Positions 53,861 to 63,001 of a DNA stretch of 64,000 nucleotides are shown here, piece by piece; positions within the stretch are counted from its first letter, which is position 1, and each line of letters starts with the position of its first letter. Location of the stretch: positions 1-64,000 of the forward strand of contig DATMYR010000088.1 of assembly GCA_035560815.1 (NCBI GenBank), given 5' to 3'. A model generated the notes under the pieces. It did no database searches and was not told the DNA's origin. It saw only the letters and a program-made list of their open reading frames with translations. The DNA comes from UBA5314 sp035560815. GTDB taxonomy: Bacteria > Bacillota > Syntrophomonadia > Syntrophomonadales > Syntrophomonadaceae. The translations under genes were made by a program, and so were the position numbers.

Positions 53861-55027
53861 ATGGAATTCGGGTTGAATGATGAACAAAGAATGTTCAAAC
53901 GCACCTTTGCGGATTTCTCCGATGAAGTTGTGGCTCCGGGAGCGGCCGAGAGAGATGAGAAAGAGGAGTTTGATTCGGATTGTTGGAAGAAGATGGCGGA
54001 CCTCGGTCTTGGAGGTATCATTGTTCCGGAAGAATACGGAGGAACCAACGCTGGAGCTCTGGTTTATGCCATGGCAGTGGAAGAAATCTCCCGCAATTGT
54101 GCTTCGATGGGAGTAACCCTGTCAGCCCATACCTCCCTGTGTGTCTGGCCGATTCTACATCTTGCTAATGAGGAGCAGAAGCAAAGATGGCTGCCCAAAC
54201 TCGCCAGTGGAGAATACCTGGGCGCATTAGCCCTGACCGAGCCTGAAGCTGGGTCCGATGTGGGTGCAACTGCCACGACGGCCATTCAGGATGGCGATAC
54301 CTACATATTAAATGGAACCAAAATATTTATCACCAATGCTTATTATGCTGATGTCTACGTGGTTCTAGTGCGCACCGGAAGCAAGGATAAGAAGCACGGA
54401 AACAGCAGCTATTTCGTTGTGGAAAAGGGAACACCGGGATTCACTTTTGGCAAAAAGGAAAAGAAAATGGGTATTCGGTCTTCAGCGACTTATGAACTGG
54501 TATTCGAGGATTGCCGGGTGCCGGTGGCCAACCTTATCGGAAAAGAAGGAGATGGGTTTAAGCAGACCATGCACGTCCTTAATGGGGGGCGGGTAGGGAT
54601 TGCCGCCCAGGCTCTGGGAATTGCCGAGGGTGCATACCGCAATGCGCTGACTTTTGCCCTCGAGCGCCAACAGTTTGGGAAACCAATTTTTGTTAACCAG
54701 GCAGTATCCTTCAAACTTGCAGATATGGCGATGAAGATTCAAGCAGCCCGCAACCTAGTTTATGAGGTGGCCTGGAGAGAAGATGCCGGTCTTTCCTACC
54801 AGTTGCAGGGCGCTTTTGCCAAATGCTATGCCGGAGACACGGCTATGCAGGTGTCTACTGAAGCGGTCCAGGTTCTTGGAGGATACGGGTACACTCGAGA
54901 GTATCCAGTGGAAAGAATGATGCGAGATGCGAAGATCACCCAGATCTACGAAGGCACCAATGAAATTCAACGGATAACAATTACCAGCTGCCTGAAGCGT
55001 GGGGAAATATCGAATTACGACTACTAA
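53861..55027 (+). CDS. Acyl-CoA dehydrogenase (second copy)
   Basis: A 388-residue paralogue of the butyryl-CoA dehydrogenase at 8481, with ALTEPEAGSDVGA, VLGGYGYTREYPVERMMRDAKI and the catalytic Glu of YEGTNEIQR. The C-terminal tail differs (R-I-T-I-T-S-C-L-K-R-G-E). The chain length it prefers is unclear. It is a single-gene unit downstream of the etf operon, with its own terminator. GGGGGGG precedes the ATG. Confidence 0.92.
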   Translation: MEFGLNDEQRMFKRTFADFSDEVVAPGAAERDEKEEFDSDCWKKMADLGLGGIIVPEEYGGTNAGALVYAMAVEEISRNCASMGVTLSAHTSLCVWPILHLANEEQKQRWLPKLASGEYLGALALTEPEAGSDVGATATTAIQDGDTYILNGTKIFITNAYYADVYVVLVRTGSKDKKHGNSSYFVVEKGTPGFTFGKKEKKMGIRSSATYELVFEDCRVPVANLIGKEGDGFKQTMHVLNGGRVGIAAQALGIAEGAYRNALTFALERQQFGKPIFVNQAVSFKLADMAMKIQAARNLVYEVAWREDAGLSYQLQGAFAKCYAGDTAMQVSTEAVQVLGGYGYTREYPVERMMRDAKITQIYEGTNEIQRITITSCLKRGEISNYDY

Positions 55028-55070
55028 AATTACTACAAAAGAGTTTTAAATTAAAGGTGTATCCATGTTA

Positions 55071-55105
55071 AAATACAGAAGAGCTTTTCTCTTCTGTATT
55101 TTTTT
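55071..55105 (+). terminator. Terminator of the second acyl-CoA dehydrogenase gene
   Basis: AAATACAGAAGAG and CTCTTCTGTATTT form a perfect 13-bp stem with loop CTTTT and a run of T. Confidence 0.92.
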
Positions 55106-55139
55106 GCAATACAAAGTGACAACGGGAAAGAGGTAGTGG

Positions 55140-55649
55140 ATGGTGAAGCTGGCGGTATATCCAGGAAGCTTTGACCCGGTTACCAACGGACATATTGATA
55201 TACTAGAAAAGTCCAGCAGGTTGTTTGACCGGATTACGGTAGCTGTCATTCATAATGTGAGTAAGAAGGCATTATTTTCTTTGGAGGAGCGCGAGTGTCT
55301 AATTAGGGAAAGCGCCCGCCATTTAAAGAATGTCGAAGTTGAGAGTTTTACCGGCCTTTTAGCCGATTATGTCCGCCTGAAGGGCGCCTGCGCTATCATT
55401 CGCGGTTTAAGAACGGTAGCCGATTTCGAATATGAAATGCATATGGCCATGATCAACAAAAAACTGATCCCAGAAGTGGATACGATCTTCGTCATGTCAG
55501 ATAGCAACTATATCTTTATTAGTTCCAGTATTGTCAAAGAAGCAGCTTTGCTGGGTGGCGATGTGAAAAGCCTGGTCCCCGAGCCGGTTTGGGAAATGTT
55601 GCAAGGCCGCCAGACAGAATTAAATAAATATGGGGAAGGCTTACGATAA
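55140..55649 (+). CDS. coaD: Phosphopantetheine adenylyltransferase
   Basis: The 169-residue enzyme of CoA synthesis joins ATP and 4'-phosphopantetheine. The nucleotidyltransferase motif is YPGSFDPVTNGHIDI; IIRGLRTVADFEYE and SSSIVKEAA also fit. AAAGAGG precedes the ATG. CoA supply is relevant to the beta-oxidation genes, but linkage is probably chance. Confidence 0.95.
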   Translation: MVKLAVYPGSFDPVTNGHIDILEKSSRLFDRITVAVIHNVSKKALFSLEERECLIRESARHLKNVEVESFTGLLADYVRLKGACAIIRGLRTVADFEYEMHMAMINKKLIPEVDTIFVMSDSNYIFISSSIVKEAALLGGDVKSLVPEPVWEMLQGRQTELNKYGEGLR

Positions 55650-55930
55650 TCCCCAGACATTTCGATTCTTAGTATTATTTCAAAAACCAATCAACTACTC
55701 TATATGGGGGACGTGACCTACTGTGAAGCAGACGGTCTGTCCCTATATTTTATATGGCTCAATCATGGGCATATCATAGGGACGAGTGTTGAAAATTTTC
55801 ATCTTCACGCATATCATCAGCCTATCAGCTTTCCAACTTACCCGGCGAAGAGAGGAACACCGGTGGCAACCCTCTCCTTGATAAACTGGCTTCATTTCTA
55901 TAGCACCCTTCTCACGCTATAAGCAACCTG

Positions 55931-56461
55931 TTATTCAGGTATCAATTTTAATCCCTTCACACATCGAACTGACAACTCCTGGTATAATCGCGCTCCCATG
56001 TCCAAGTAGGTACTGGTGTTGTCGCTGAGGTCTTTTATGATAAGAGCTGGGTTGCCTAAAGCTACTTTGTGATCAGGTATGATTTGTCCGGGCGTGAGTA
56101 GACTGCCTGCCGCCAGTACGCTTCCCAGTCCCAATTCGCAACCATTGGAGACAATGGCACCCATACCTACCATGGCACCCTGTTTGACTAAACAGGGACC
56201 ATGCAGGATGGCACCGTGGCCGATGATGACGTTGTCTTCAATGATGGCGATCGAATCTGGATCTGCATGAATCACGGAGTTGTCCTGCACGTTTGAGCCC
56301 CGACCTACTACAATGCGTCCATAATCACCTCTGATTACTGCTCCGGGACCGATAAAACAACCCTCCCCTAGTTCTACTTCCCCGATTACAGACGCCTGAG
56401 GATGAACGAAGCTGTTTTCAGGAATCAAGGGATGCTTGCCTTCGAATTCATATAGAGCCAT
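55931..56461 (-). CDS. Gamma carbonic anhydrase family hexapeptide protein
   Basis: This 176-residue left-handed beta-helix protein trimerises around a metal held by three histidines, seen in SVIHADPDS, IIGHGAILHGP. Whether it hydrates CO2 is not certain for this subgroup. GAGGAGG lies 7 bases before the ATG at 56461; a reading from 56491 runs into a repeat. Repeat copy D starts 23 bases upstream, so the promoter lies in repeat DNA. Confidence 0.9.
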   Translation of the reverse strand: MALYEFEGKHPLIPENSFVHPQASVIGEVELGEGCFIGPGAVIRGDYGRIVVGRGSNVQDNSVIHADPDSIAIIEDNVIIGHGAILHGPCLVKQGAMVGMGAIVSNGCELGLGSVLAAGSLLTPGQIIPDHKVALGNPALIIKDLSDNTSTYLDMGARLYQELSVRCVKGLKLIPE

Positions 56462-56483
56462 TGGTAAACCTCCTCTAGTGTAG

Positions 56484-56591
56484 GGGGACACACCTTCCCC
56501 ACGGGTTTAGGCCAGTCTAGATGGTATTTACTGTGTCTTGCCTTGATTCATGTAAGCGTAATGTTAGCTAGCAGCGGTAAGGAATGTCCCC
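56484..56591. repeat. 107-bp-class intergenic repeat, copy D
   Basis: GGGGACACACCTTCCCC (56484-56500) to GCGGTAAGGAATGTCCCC (56574-56591); 108 bp, same orientation as A and B and sharing internal words with B (GGGTTTAGGC, TGTCTTGC, CTAGCAGCGG). Confidence 0.85.
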
Positions 56592-56640
56592 CTGTGCCCA
56601 TGTGATCATAGGCAATTAGTAAATAACCATTACTGCAGGC

Positions 56641-56850
56641 GGGACACACCTCCCCTTGGGCTCAAGTTAGTTGAACAATCTCAATTATGTCTTAATTTCA
56701 CCGAAATAGGTTGAATTTTACCTATTAGAGGTGAGGACTGTCCCCATGAGCGCCAGTAAGATCGAGGAGCGCGCAAAGCGGGCGCCCGCAGGAAGTGCCT
56801 GTGGTGCGACCTCTGGTCGCTGGATGAAAGTAATTTTTGACTACGTAGCC
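56641..56850. repeat. Diverged 107-bp-class copy F joined to a second module
   Basis: GGGACACACCTCCCC (56641-56655) to GAGGTGAGGACTGTCCCC (56728-56745) is a diverged 105-bp copy. The second module follows at once (56751-56850), with GATCGAGGAGC, GGAAGTGCCTGTGGTGC (56791-56807) and CGCTGGATG. Confidence 0.75.
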
Positions 56851-57013
56851 ATTGAATTTGGGGCTGCGTTTTACTTTGTGCTCTTTACTGCAATCATCTA
56901 ACAATTTGCGTATATGAGAACTCAAGACATAGGATACAATATTGAAATAGTCTACGTCCAGGGGAAGGTGTGTTCCAGAACCGGATAAGTATTATAATCC
57001 ACAATGGCTTACG

Positions 57014-57146
57014 TCCAGCGACCGTAAGGGAGCACCACAGGCACTTCCTGCGGGCGCCTGCTTCGCGCGCACCTCGATCTTACCGGCGCACCACAGGCAC
57101 TTGTAATATCGGTCGCCTGCTTCGCAGGCTCCTCGATCTTACCGGC
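57014..57146. repeat. Two inverted copies of the second module
   Basis: GCACCACAGGCACTTCC (57032-57048) and GCACCACAGGCACTT (57088-57102), each followed by CTCGATCTTACCGGCG, are reverse complements of the module at 56791. They face the 56751 copy across about 160 bases. Confidence 0.8.
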
Positions 57147-57152
57147 GCTTAT

Positions 57153-57259
57153 GGGGACATTCCTTACCGCAACTTGTTGAGATATTACCATTGTTGATGA
57201 ATTCAAGGAATAATCTAAGCTATTTAAGCTAGCTAAGTCCCAAGGGAAGGTGTGTACCC
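57153..57259. repeat. 107-bp-class intergenic repeat, copy E (inverted)
   Basis: GGGGACATTCCTTACCGC (57153-57170) to AGGGAAGGTGTGTACCCT (57243-57260); 107 bp, inverted relative to copy D. The 897-base gap 56462-57358 is almost wholly repeat DNA, arranged as a large inverted structure. Confidence 0.8.
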
Positions 57260-57358
57260 TACCCTTAGCTGGAGGTGTGTCCCCAGACCTTATTGTTTTG
57301 GAAATCCGATCGGCTTGGGTATAATTACAGTAAAGTGATCGGAAAGGGACTGTGATTG

Positions 57359-58246
57359 ATGATTCAAGACGATTATCTTCTCAGGGCAGTGGATCATTCC
57401 AAGCAAATTCGGATTATGCTGGCCTCCACTACCGGGGTGGTTCAGGAGGCCCAGGTCCGCCATCATACATCAGCCACCGCTTCAGCTGCTTTGGGGCGAG
57501 TTCTGACTGCTACCTTGATGATGGGCAGCGATCTCAAGGATCAAGACAACATTATCACACTAAGGCTGAAAGGCCAGGGACCGGGGGGGGCGATTGTAGC
57601 CACAGCCGATAATCAGGGACGGGTGCGCGGCCTTATCTCTTATCCCCAGGCAGATGTACCTTCTCTCTACCCGGGTAAACTTGCGGTTGGAGCCCTGGTG
57701 GGCAACGACGGTTATCTGGAGGTGATCAAAGACCTGGGCTTAAAACAGCCCTTTGTGGGCCGCACCCGCTTGGTCAGTGGAGAAATAGCTGAGGACCTGG
57801 CCCATTATTTTCTTATGTCGGAACAGATACCATCCCTGGTTTCTCTGGGGGTTCTGGTAGCTCCCGACCTGAGCATTAAGGCGGCGGGAGGGCTTTTTGT
57901 TCAGGCTCTACCCGGGTCTTCAGACCAGGTTCTGCAAATGGTAGAGAACAATGTATTATCAATGGGAGCGATCAGTAAGATATTAGAAGAGAAGGATTCT
58001 CTTGAAAGCGTCTTGAAAGAAGTTATGAAAGACATACCCTATGAGGTCGTGGGGAAGATGCCATTGGCTTTTGAATGCAACTGCAGTCATGAGCGCCTGA
58101 AAGGGATTCTATCCGGTCTGTTGGATCAAGATATAACGGACCTGTGCGACGACCGTGGGGAAATTGAAGTATGCTGCAATTTCTGCAACCAGATGTACTC
58201 TTTTAAAGGGGAGGAACTTTTGCCTCAGAAAAGCGAAAAGCCTTAG
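57359..58246 (+). CDS. hslO: Redox-regulated chaperone Hsp33
   Basis: The 295-residue holdase is switched on by oxidation of a zinc centre. The four Cys are CNC in FECNCSHERL and CNFC in EVCCNFCNQ; a fifth, extra Cys precedes the last pair. The N-terminal domain (RAVDHSKQIRIMLASTTGVVQEA) is intact. The ATG at 57359 is preferred over a TTG at 57356. Confidence 0.94.
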   Translation: MIQDDYLLRAVDHSKQIRIMLASTTGVVQEAQVRHHTSATASAALGRVLTATLMMGSDLKDQDNIITLRLKGQGPGGAIVATADNQGRVRGLISYPQADVPSLYPGKLAVGALVGNDGYLEVIKDLGLKQPFVGRTRLVSGEIAEDLAHYFLMSEQIPSLVSLGVLVAPDLSIKAAGGLFVQALPGSSDQVLQMVENNVLSMGAISKILEEKDSLESVLKEVMKDIPYEVVGKMPLAFECNCSHERLKGILSGLLDQDITDLCDDRGEIEVCCNFCNQMYSFKGEELLPQKSEKP

Positions 58247-58262
58247 AGATGGCTCTAAGGCT
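58239..58262 (-). terminator. Terminator between hslO and rpmB (convergent)
   Basis: AGCCTTAGAG-ATGG-CTCTAAGGCT, a perfect 10-bp stem. On the minus strand TTTTCGCTTTTC follows, so it mainly serves rpmB; it overlaps the hslO stop codon. Confidence 0.8.
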
Positions 58263-58268
58263 ACGGGT

Positions 58269-58457
58269 TTATAAAGCTCGCTGGACTTTACCTGAACGCA
58301 GACAGCGTGTACAGACATAGATCTTTTGAGGAGTTCCGTTGATTAATGCCTTGACCCGCTGAACATTTGGCTTCCATTCCCGGTTGGTTCGGATGTGAGA
58401 ATGACTATACTTCTTGCCAAATGTGACGCTCTTATTACAGACTTCACACTTTGCCAC
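58269..58457 (-). CDS. rpmB: 50S ribosomal protein L28
   Basis: The 62-residue protein of the large subunit keeps both Cys pairs (CEVC near 4-7 and CTRC near 48-51), so it is the zinc-binding form. GTG start with GAGGGGG upstream. It is divergent from the asp23-type gene, as in many Firmicutes. Confidence 0.95.
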   Translation of the reverse strand: MAKCEVCNKSVTFGKKYSHSHIRTNREWKPNVQRVKALINGTPQKIYVCTRCLRSGKVQRAL

Positions 58458-58577
58458 CTGTTGGCCCCCTCTCTTTTTGACACCCTAATATTATAGCAGA
58501 GGGTCGTATAGAGGGCAAGAAGAAGGAATAAGGTTAGGATTGTAGAACTATCATATATATTGGTTAGGAGGGGTTCT

Positions 58578-58934
58578 ATGTTTACAATTAAGAGCACGGA
58601 TATAGGCGATATCGGCGTATCTCGTGAAGTAGTGGAAACCCTGGTGGGCATGGCAGCCATTGACTGTTATGGACTGGTAGGTATGGTGGCTCAGGATTTA
58701 CAATCGGGAATTGTAAGCATTCTGGGTATTGAATCCGTACGCAAAGGTGTAACAGTAAAATCCTCGGATACGGGGCTGATCATAGACGTTTTTGTCATGG
58801 TGGGTTACGGTATAAAAATCATGGAGGTAGCGCACAGTGTCATGCAAAAAGTGGCCTATATGTTGGAAGAAAAAGCGGGACTGCCGGTCGCGGCTGTGAA
58901 TGTCAATGTGCGCGGGGTAAAGGTTTTAGGATAA
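58578..58934 (+). CDS. Asp23/Gls24 family protein
   Basis: This 118-residue protein (IGVSREVVETLVGMAAIDCYGLVGM, VNVNVRGVKVLG) belongs to the Asp23 family found in envelope-stress and lipid contexts. Order with the DAK2 gene and recG is the usual Firmicute one. TTAGGAGGGG precedes the ATG at 58578. Confidence 0.9.
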   Translation: MFTIKSTDIGDIGVSREVVETLVGMAAIDCYGLVGMVAQDLQSGIVSILGIESVRKGVTVKSSDTGLIIDVFVMVGYGIKIMEVAHSVMQKVAYMLEEKAGLPVAAVNVNVRGVKVLG

Positions 58935-58955
58935 TTATTGGGGAGGAAATTCAAG

Positions 58956-60593
58956 TTGGACCTGGTTACAATCGCAGGAAAAGATCTGCTTAGAAGCATC
59001 AAGGCAGGCTGCATTAAACTGGAGCACAACCGAGACCGGGTTGACCTTCTTAACGTGTTCCCGGTGCCCGATGGCGACACTGGTACCAACATGTATTTAA
59101 CCTTGCTCTCTGCGGTGAAAGAGGGAGAAAAAAACGCCGAGCAACCTCTGGGGAGGCTCATAAAATCCATATCCATGGGTTCACTCATGGGCGCTCGGGG
59201 CAATTCCGGCGTTATCCTTTCACAAATTTTTCGTGGTTTGGCACGCACCCTGGAAGGCAAGGACCAGGCCCAGGCCAGTGATCTGGCCCAGGCTTTAAAA
59301 GCTGGTTCCGATACTGCGTATGAAGCGGTAATGAAGCCGGTAGAGGGGACTATTTTAACCGTGATTCGCGAAGTGTCTCGGGCCTGTGAGGCGCAAGCCA
59401 AACAGACGGAAGATATTATTTCTATGCTGCTGGAAGGGGTGCGCTGCGGTAATTCTACCCTGGAGAAGACGCCGACCATGCTGCCTATCCTTCGTGAGGC
59501 AGGAGTTATCGATGCTGGCGGCCAGGGGCTTATGTTGTTCCTGGAAGGAATGATTGAGGGACTGGTTCAGGAAAAAGACCTGGCGCTGGATTTCCGCCAC
59601 GAGCATCCGGCGATAGGGGACAGAGAGCAACTGACTGACGATTTACACTTGGAATACCAGTATTGTACAGAACTGCTTTTGAAAGGTGATAACCTGGACA
59701 GCAGTGATATCAAGGACCATTTAGCGCCGCTGGGTGATTCCATGCTAGTAGTTGGCGAGGACAGTCTGGTGAAGATACATATTCACAGCAACCACCCGGG
59801 CAAAGTCTTGGAAACCTGCTTGCAGTGGGGAGCGCTCAGCGACATAAAAATAAACAACATGTTGGAGGAAGCCCACGAACACCGGCTCAATATGGCCAAC
59901 GGAGGGCAGGTGTCCTCCTCTCCGACCCGGCCTAAAAAGATCGGAGTGGTGGCTGTAGCAACGGGAGATGGTATCGCGCGGATTCTTGAAAGCCTGGGGG
60001 TCGATCATATAGTTCCCGGTGGTCAGACCATGAATCCCAGTACCGAGGATTTGCTTCAAGCCTGCCAGGGAGTAGATGCCGAGAATGTTATTATCCTACC
60101 CAACAATAGCAATGTGATTATGGCAGCGCAGCAAGTTGGGCAGCTGTCCGGCCAGCGGGCGACAGTGCTTCCAACCCACTCTGTAGTGCAGGGTATAAGC
60201 GCCATGGTTGCTTTTGAACCGCAGGGGGAACTGGACCAGGTCATGGCTGTCATGGGAGAGATTCTGCAGAATGTGAAATACGGTGAAGTGACCCATGCGG
60301 TCAGAGATTCGAACATGAATGGACTGGATATTCATTCCGGGGATGCCATTGGTCTGGTGGGCGGCGTGATAACGACCACCGGAAGCGGAGCGGAAATCAT
60401 TGTCGAAGAGATATTAAAACAGATGGTTCAGGAGAACAGCGAACTGATCACCATTTTCTACGGGCAGGACACCGCACCTGAGATGGCTGGAAAGGTGGCG
60501 GAATTGATCAAGAACCAATATCCGCAATGTGAAGTGGAACTGCACTACGGTGGCCAGCCCTATTATACGTATCTTATTTCTGTCGAAGACTAA
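58956..60593 (+). CDS. DAK2-domain protein (YloV/FakA-like)
   Basis: A 545-residue protein with an N-terminal DAK2 kinase domain (VFPVPDGDTGTNMYLTL near 36-52, GARGNSGVILSQIFRG) and a DegV-like C-terminal half. FakA homologues phosphorylate fatty acids carried by FakB; no fakB is adjacent. GGGGAGG lies 9 bases before the TTG at 58956, preferred over the TTG at 58938. Confidence 0.9.
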   Translation: MDLVTIAGKDLLRSIKAGCIKLEHNRDRVDLLNVFPVPDGDTGTNMYLTLLSAVKEGEKNAEQPLGRLIKSISMGSLMGARGNSGVILSQIFRGLARTLEGKDQAQASDLAQALKAGSDTAYEAVMKPVEGTILTVIREVSRACEAQAKQTEDIISMLLEGVRCGNSTLEKTPTMLPILREAGVIDAGGQGLMLFLEGMIEGLVQEKDLALDFRHEHPAIGDREQLTDDLHLEYQYCTELLLKGDNLDSSDIKDHLAPLGDSMLVVGEDSLVKIHIHSNHPGKVLETCLQWGALSDIKINNMLEEAHEHRLNMANGGQVSSSPTRPKKIGVVAVATGDGIARILESLGVDHIVPGGQTMNPSTEDLLQACQGVDAENVIILPNNSNVIMAAQQVGQLSGQRATVLPTHSVVQGISAMVAFEPQGELDQVMAVMGEILQNVKYGEVTHAVRDSNMNGLDIHSGDAIGLVGGVITTTGSGAEIIVEEILKQMVQENSELITIFYGQDTAPEMAGKVAELIKNQYPQCEVELHYGGQPYYTYLISVED

Positions 60594-60620
60594 CAGGGAT
60601 ATACACAGTTGGTGGCGAGG

Positions 60621-60650
60621 AAGAGCCCTGTATTATTGGGGCTCTTTTTC
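60621..60650 (+). terminator. Terminator before recG
   Basis: AAGAGCCC-N9-GGGCTCTT followed by TTTTC. recG starts 24 bases later, so the hairpin may only partly end transcription. Confidence 0.75.
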
Positions 60651-60674
60651 TAATCTATGCCGGGTGGGAAAAGT

Positions 60675-62708
60675 ATGGAGAGACTTTTCAAAGGAATACA
60701 GTATTTAAAAGGGGTTGGTCCCCGGAGAAGCCAGCATTTGGCCCGTCTGGGGATAAACACTATTTTCGATCTGCTTTGGCACGTACCCCGGGCATATTTT
60801 GATCAGGGACAGGTTAAGAGAATTGTCGATCTGGTAGAAGGGGAAAAAGCCAGTCTACAAGGTCAGGTAATGGCGGTAGAAAAGCGCGCAACGCGCAGAG
60901 GGCGCTCCTTTTTTAAAGCACTCATTCAGGACAGCAGTGCTGTTATCCCAGCCGTCTGGTTTAACCAGGGTTTTCTTTCTAAAGTAATTCAACCGGGCAT
61001 GCAAATATTTGTCAGCGGGCGTTTGAACAACTATGGAGGCCGCCAGGAGTTCTATGTCAGTGAGCATGAATTGATGGATGAAGAGAACCCAACCGGGCGC
61101 ATCCTGCCTGTATATCCTCTCACTGAGGGAATCAGTCAAAAAGCTCTACGCACGCTGATGTTGATGGTTTTGCAGGAGTATCTTCAGGATTATCCTGAGA
61201 TTCTGGACCCCTCGGTCCGTTCTCGTTTCCAACTTTGCGATATTGCTTATGCTTTATATAATATTCATTTTCCCGCCAATGCCCAGGCTTACAAACTAGC
61301 GCGATCCAGACTAGCTTTGGAGGAACTCTATCTCTTCCAGCATCGCCTGTGGGAGGAACGTCAACGGTGGCGGGTGTCAGGGATAAGCCACCGGGACAAC
61401 GGGTTATTGATTACCAAAATAAAATCGAGACTCCCTTTTGCGCTGACTCCGGCTCAGGAACGGGTATTCCGCGATATTTCGCTTGATATGGAGGCCGAAT
61501 ACCCCATGAATCGTCTTTTACAAGGTGACGTGGGTTCCGGTAAAACCGTGGTAGCGATTTTGGCTATGAGTAAAGCCGCAGCTGGAGGGCATCAAGCAGT
61601 AATGATGGCCCCTACTGAGATCCTGGCTCGCCAGCATTTAGCTGCCCTGCAAGCCTATTTAAATTTATCGGGGATAAGCTGTGCCTGCCTGACGGGGGGG
61701 ACCCCTGCGGCAGAACGGCGCGTCATTCTGCAAGCAGCGGCAGATGGCAGCCTTGATATTTTGGTGGGCACCCAGGCCCTCTTACAGGAAAATATGGTTT
61801 TTTCAAACCTGGGGCTGGTGGTCATTGATGAACAGCATCGCTTTGGGGTGAAACAAAGGGCACGCCTGAGTAGTAAGGGTAAAAATCCGGATCTCTTGGT
61901 AATGACCGCAACTCCCATTCCCCGCACTCTGGCCTTGACGCTGTATGGAGATCTTGACTTGACGGTTATCGATCAAATGCCACCCGGTCGTAAACCGGTG
62001 AAGACACATTTGATAAAAGATTCCCGGCGGGCCGAAGTCTATGATTATATTCGCAAGGTTTTGTTGGCCAGCCAGAATAGCCAGGTTTATATTGTCTGCC
62101 CCCTGGTGGAGGAGTCGGAAGCCCAGGATCTTATGGCAGCCGAGACTTTGTATGCCGAACTGCGAGAACATGCCCTGGCCGGAATCGAAGTGGGACTGTT
62201 GCATGGACGCCTCAAGGCCGTTGATAAGGAGCGGGTCATGGGGCACTTTAAAACAGGTGGGATAAAGGCCCTGGTATCTACCACTGTAATTGAGGTGGGT
62301 GTGGATGTCCCTCAGGCAACCATCATGGTCGTGGAGCATGCTGACCGTTTTGGTTTGTCTCAGCTCCATCAGCTACGAGGGCGAGTAGGCCGGGGCCTTC
62401 AGCAGTCATATTGCTTTCTGCTGGCTGATCCCCATACCCGTGAGGCATGGCAGCGTTTGCGGGCTATGGAAAGATGCGGGGACGGCTTTGAACTAGCCCA
62501 GGAAGACCTTGCAATTCGCGGTCCCGGCGAATTTTGGGGGCTGAAGCAGCATGGCCTGAATCAACTCAAAGTTGCCAGCCTCACCCGGGATTCCCGCCTT
62601 GCGGAGTTGAGTTGTCAACTGGTCAGAGAAGGCAACAATTTCTATCCTTGTCTGCATGAATATTTTATAAAAAAATTTCAATGGTCGCCCGAAATTGCTT
62701 CAAATTAG
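60675..62708 (+). CDS. recG: ATP-dependent DNA helicase RecG
   Basis: The 677-residue helicase reverses stalled forks and branch-migrates junctions. An N-terminal wedge/OB domain (about 60-150) precedes Walker A GDVGSGKT, the DEQH box, TATPIPRTLALT, QLRGRVGRG and the RecG C-terminal motif FELAQEDLAIRGPGEFWG. GGGTGGG precedes the ATG at 60675. Confidence 0.95.
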   Translation: MERLFKGIQYLKGVGPRRSQHLARLGINTIFDLLWHVPRAYFDQGQVKRIVDLVEGEKASLQGQVMAVEKRATRRGRSFFKALIQDSSAVIPAVWFNQGFLSKVIQPGMQIFVSGRLNNYGGRQEFYVSEHELMDEENPTGRILPVYPLTEGISQKALRTLMLMVLQEYLQDYPEILDPSVRSRFQLCDIAYALYNIHFPANAQAYKLARSRLALEELYLFQHRLWEERQRWRVSGISHRDNGLLITKIKSRLPFALTPAQERVFRDISLDMEAEYPMNRLLQGDVGSGKTVVAILAMSKAAAGGHQAVMMAPTEILARQHLAALQAYLNLSGISCACLTGGTPAAERRVILQAAADGSLDILVGTQALLQENMVFSNLGLVVIDEQHRFGVKQRARLSSKGKNPDLLVMTATPIPRTLALTLYGDLDLTVIDQMPPGRKPVKTHLIKDSRRAEVYDYIRKVLLASQNSQVYIVCPLVEESEAQDLMAAETLYAELREHALAGIEVGLLHGRLKAVDKERVMGHFKTGGIKALVSTTVIEVGVDVPQATIMVVEHADRFGLSQLHQLRGRVGRGLQQSYCFLLADPHTREAWQRLRAMERCGDGFELAQEDLAIRGPGEFWGLKQHGLNQLKVASLTRDSRLAELSCQLVREGNNFYPCLHEYFIKKFQWSPEIASN

Positions 62709-62732
62709 GGGGCTAAGGTTTGGGGACACAAA

Positions 62733-62810
62733 CGTGGAAGGGGACGGTCCTTCTCCACGTTCCCCTGAGAAGTATGGAAGGAACGTGGAGAAGGACCGTC
62801 CCCTTCCACG
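62733..62810. repeat. 31-bp perfect inverted repeat of the GGGGAC class
   Basis: 62733-62763 and 62780-62810 are perfect reverse complements with a 16-base loop. Each arm contains GGGGACGGTCCTTCTCCACG. A diverged second-module end (GTGCTCCC...CACTGGATG, then GACTACGTCGC) follows to about 62876. The repeats occupy the first half of the 293-base gap after recG. Confidence 0.85.
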
Positions 62811-62949
62811 CGCAGTAGCAAGTGCCGATGGTGCTCCCTGTGGTCACTGGATGAAAGCAAAGTGAGACTACGTCGCTGCTCGGTTCGATAAAAATTCAAT
62901 TTTAAAACTCTTACATCTTACATAATGAAAGCTTTTAATATGAAAGATA

Positions 62950-62983
62950 ATGTTGCTGGTCAGTTGACTGGCAGCATTTTTTT
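62950..62983 (+). terminator. Terminator upstream of the spore-protein genes
   Basis: ATGTTGCTG...CAGT-TG-ACTG-G-CAGCAT is a stem with a small internal loop, followed by seven T. No gene ends close to it; recG stops 242 bases earlier. Confidence 0.65.
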
Positions 62984-63001
62984 ATGTGGGTGGTGAGAAA
63001 C

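Noticed and set aside
55704..55922. 72-codon ORF after coaD
   Set aside because: No ribosome site, no recognisable motif and an odd His/Pro/Thr-rich composition; probably non-coding.
56725..57206. Short ORFs of 65-75 codons in the repeat mosaic
   Set aside because: They arise from the repeats themselves, in both orientations, without ribosome sites.
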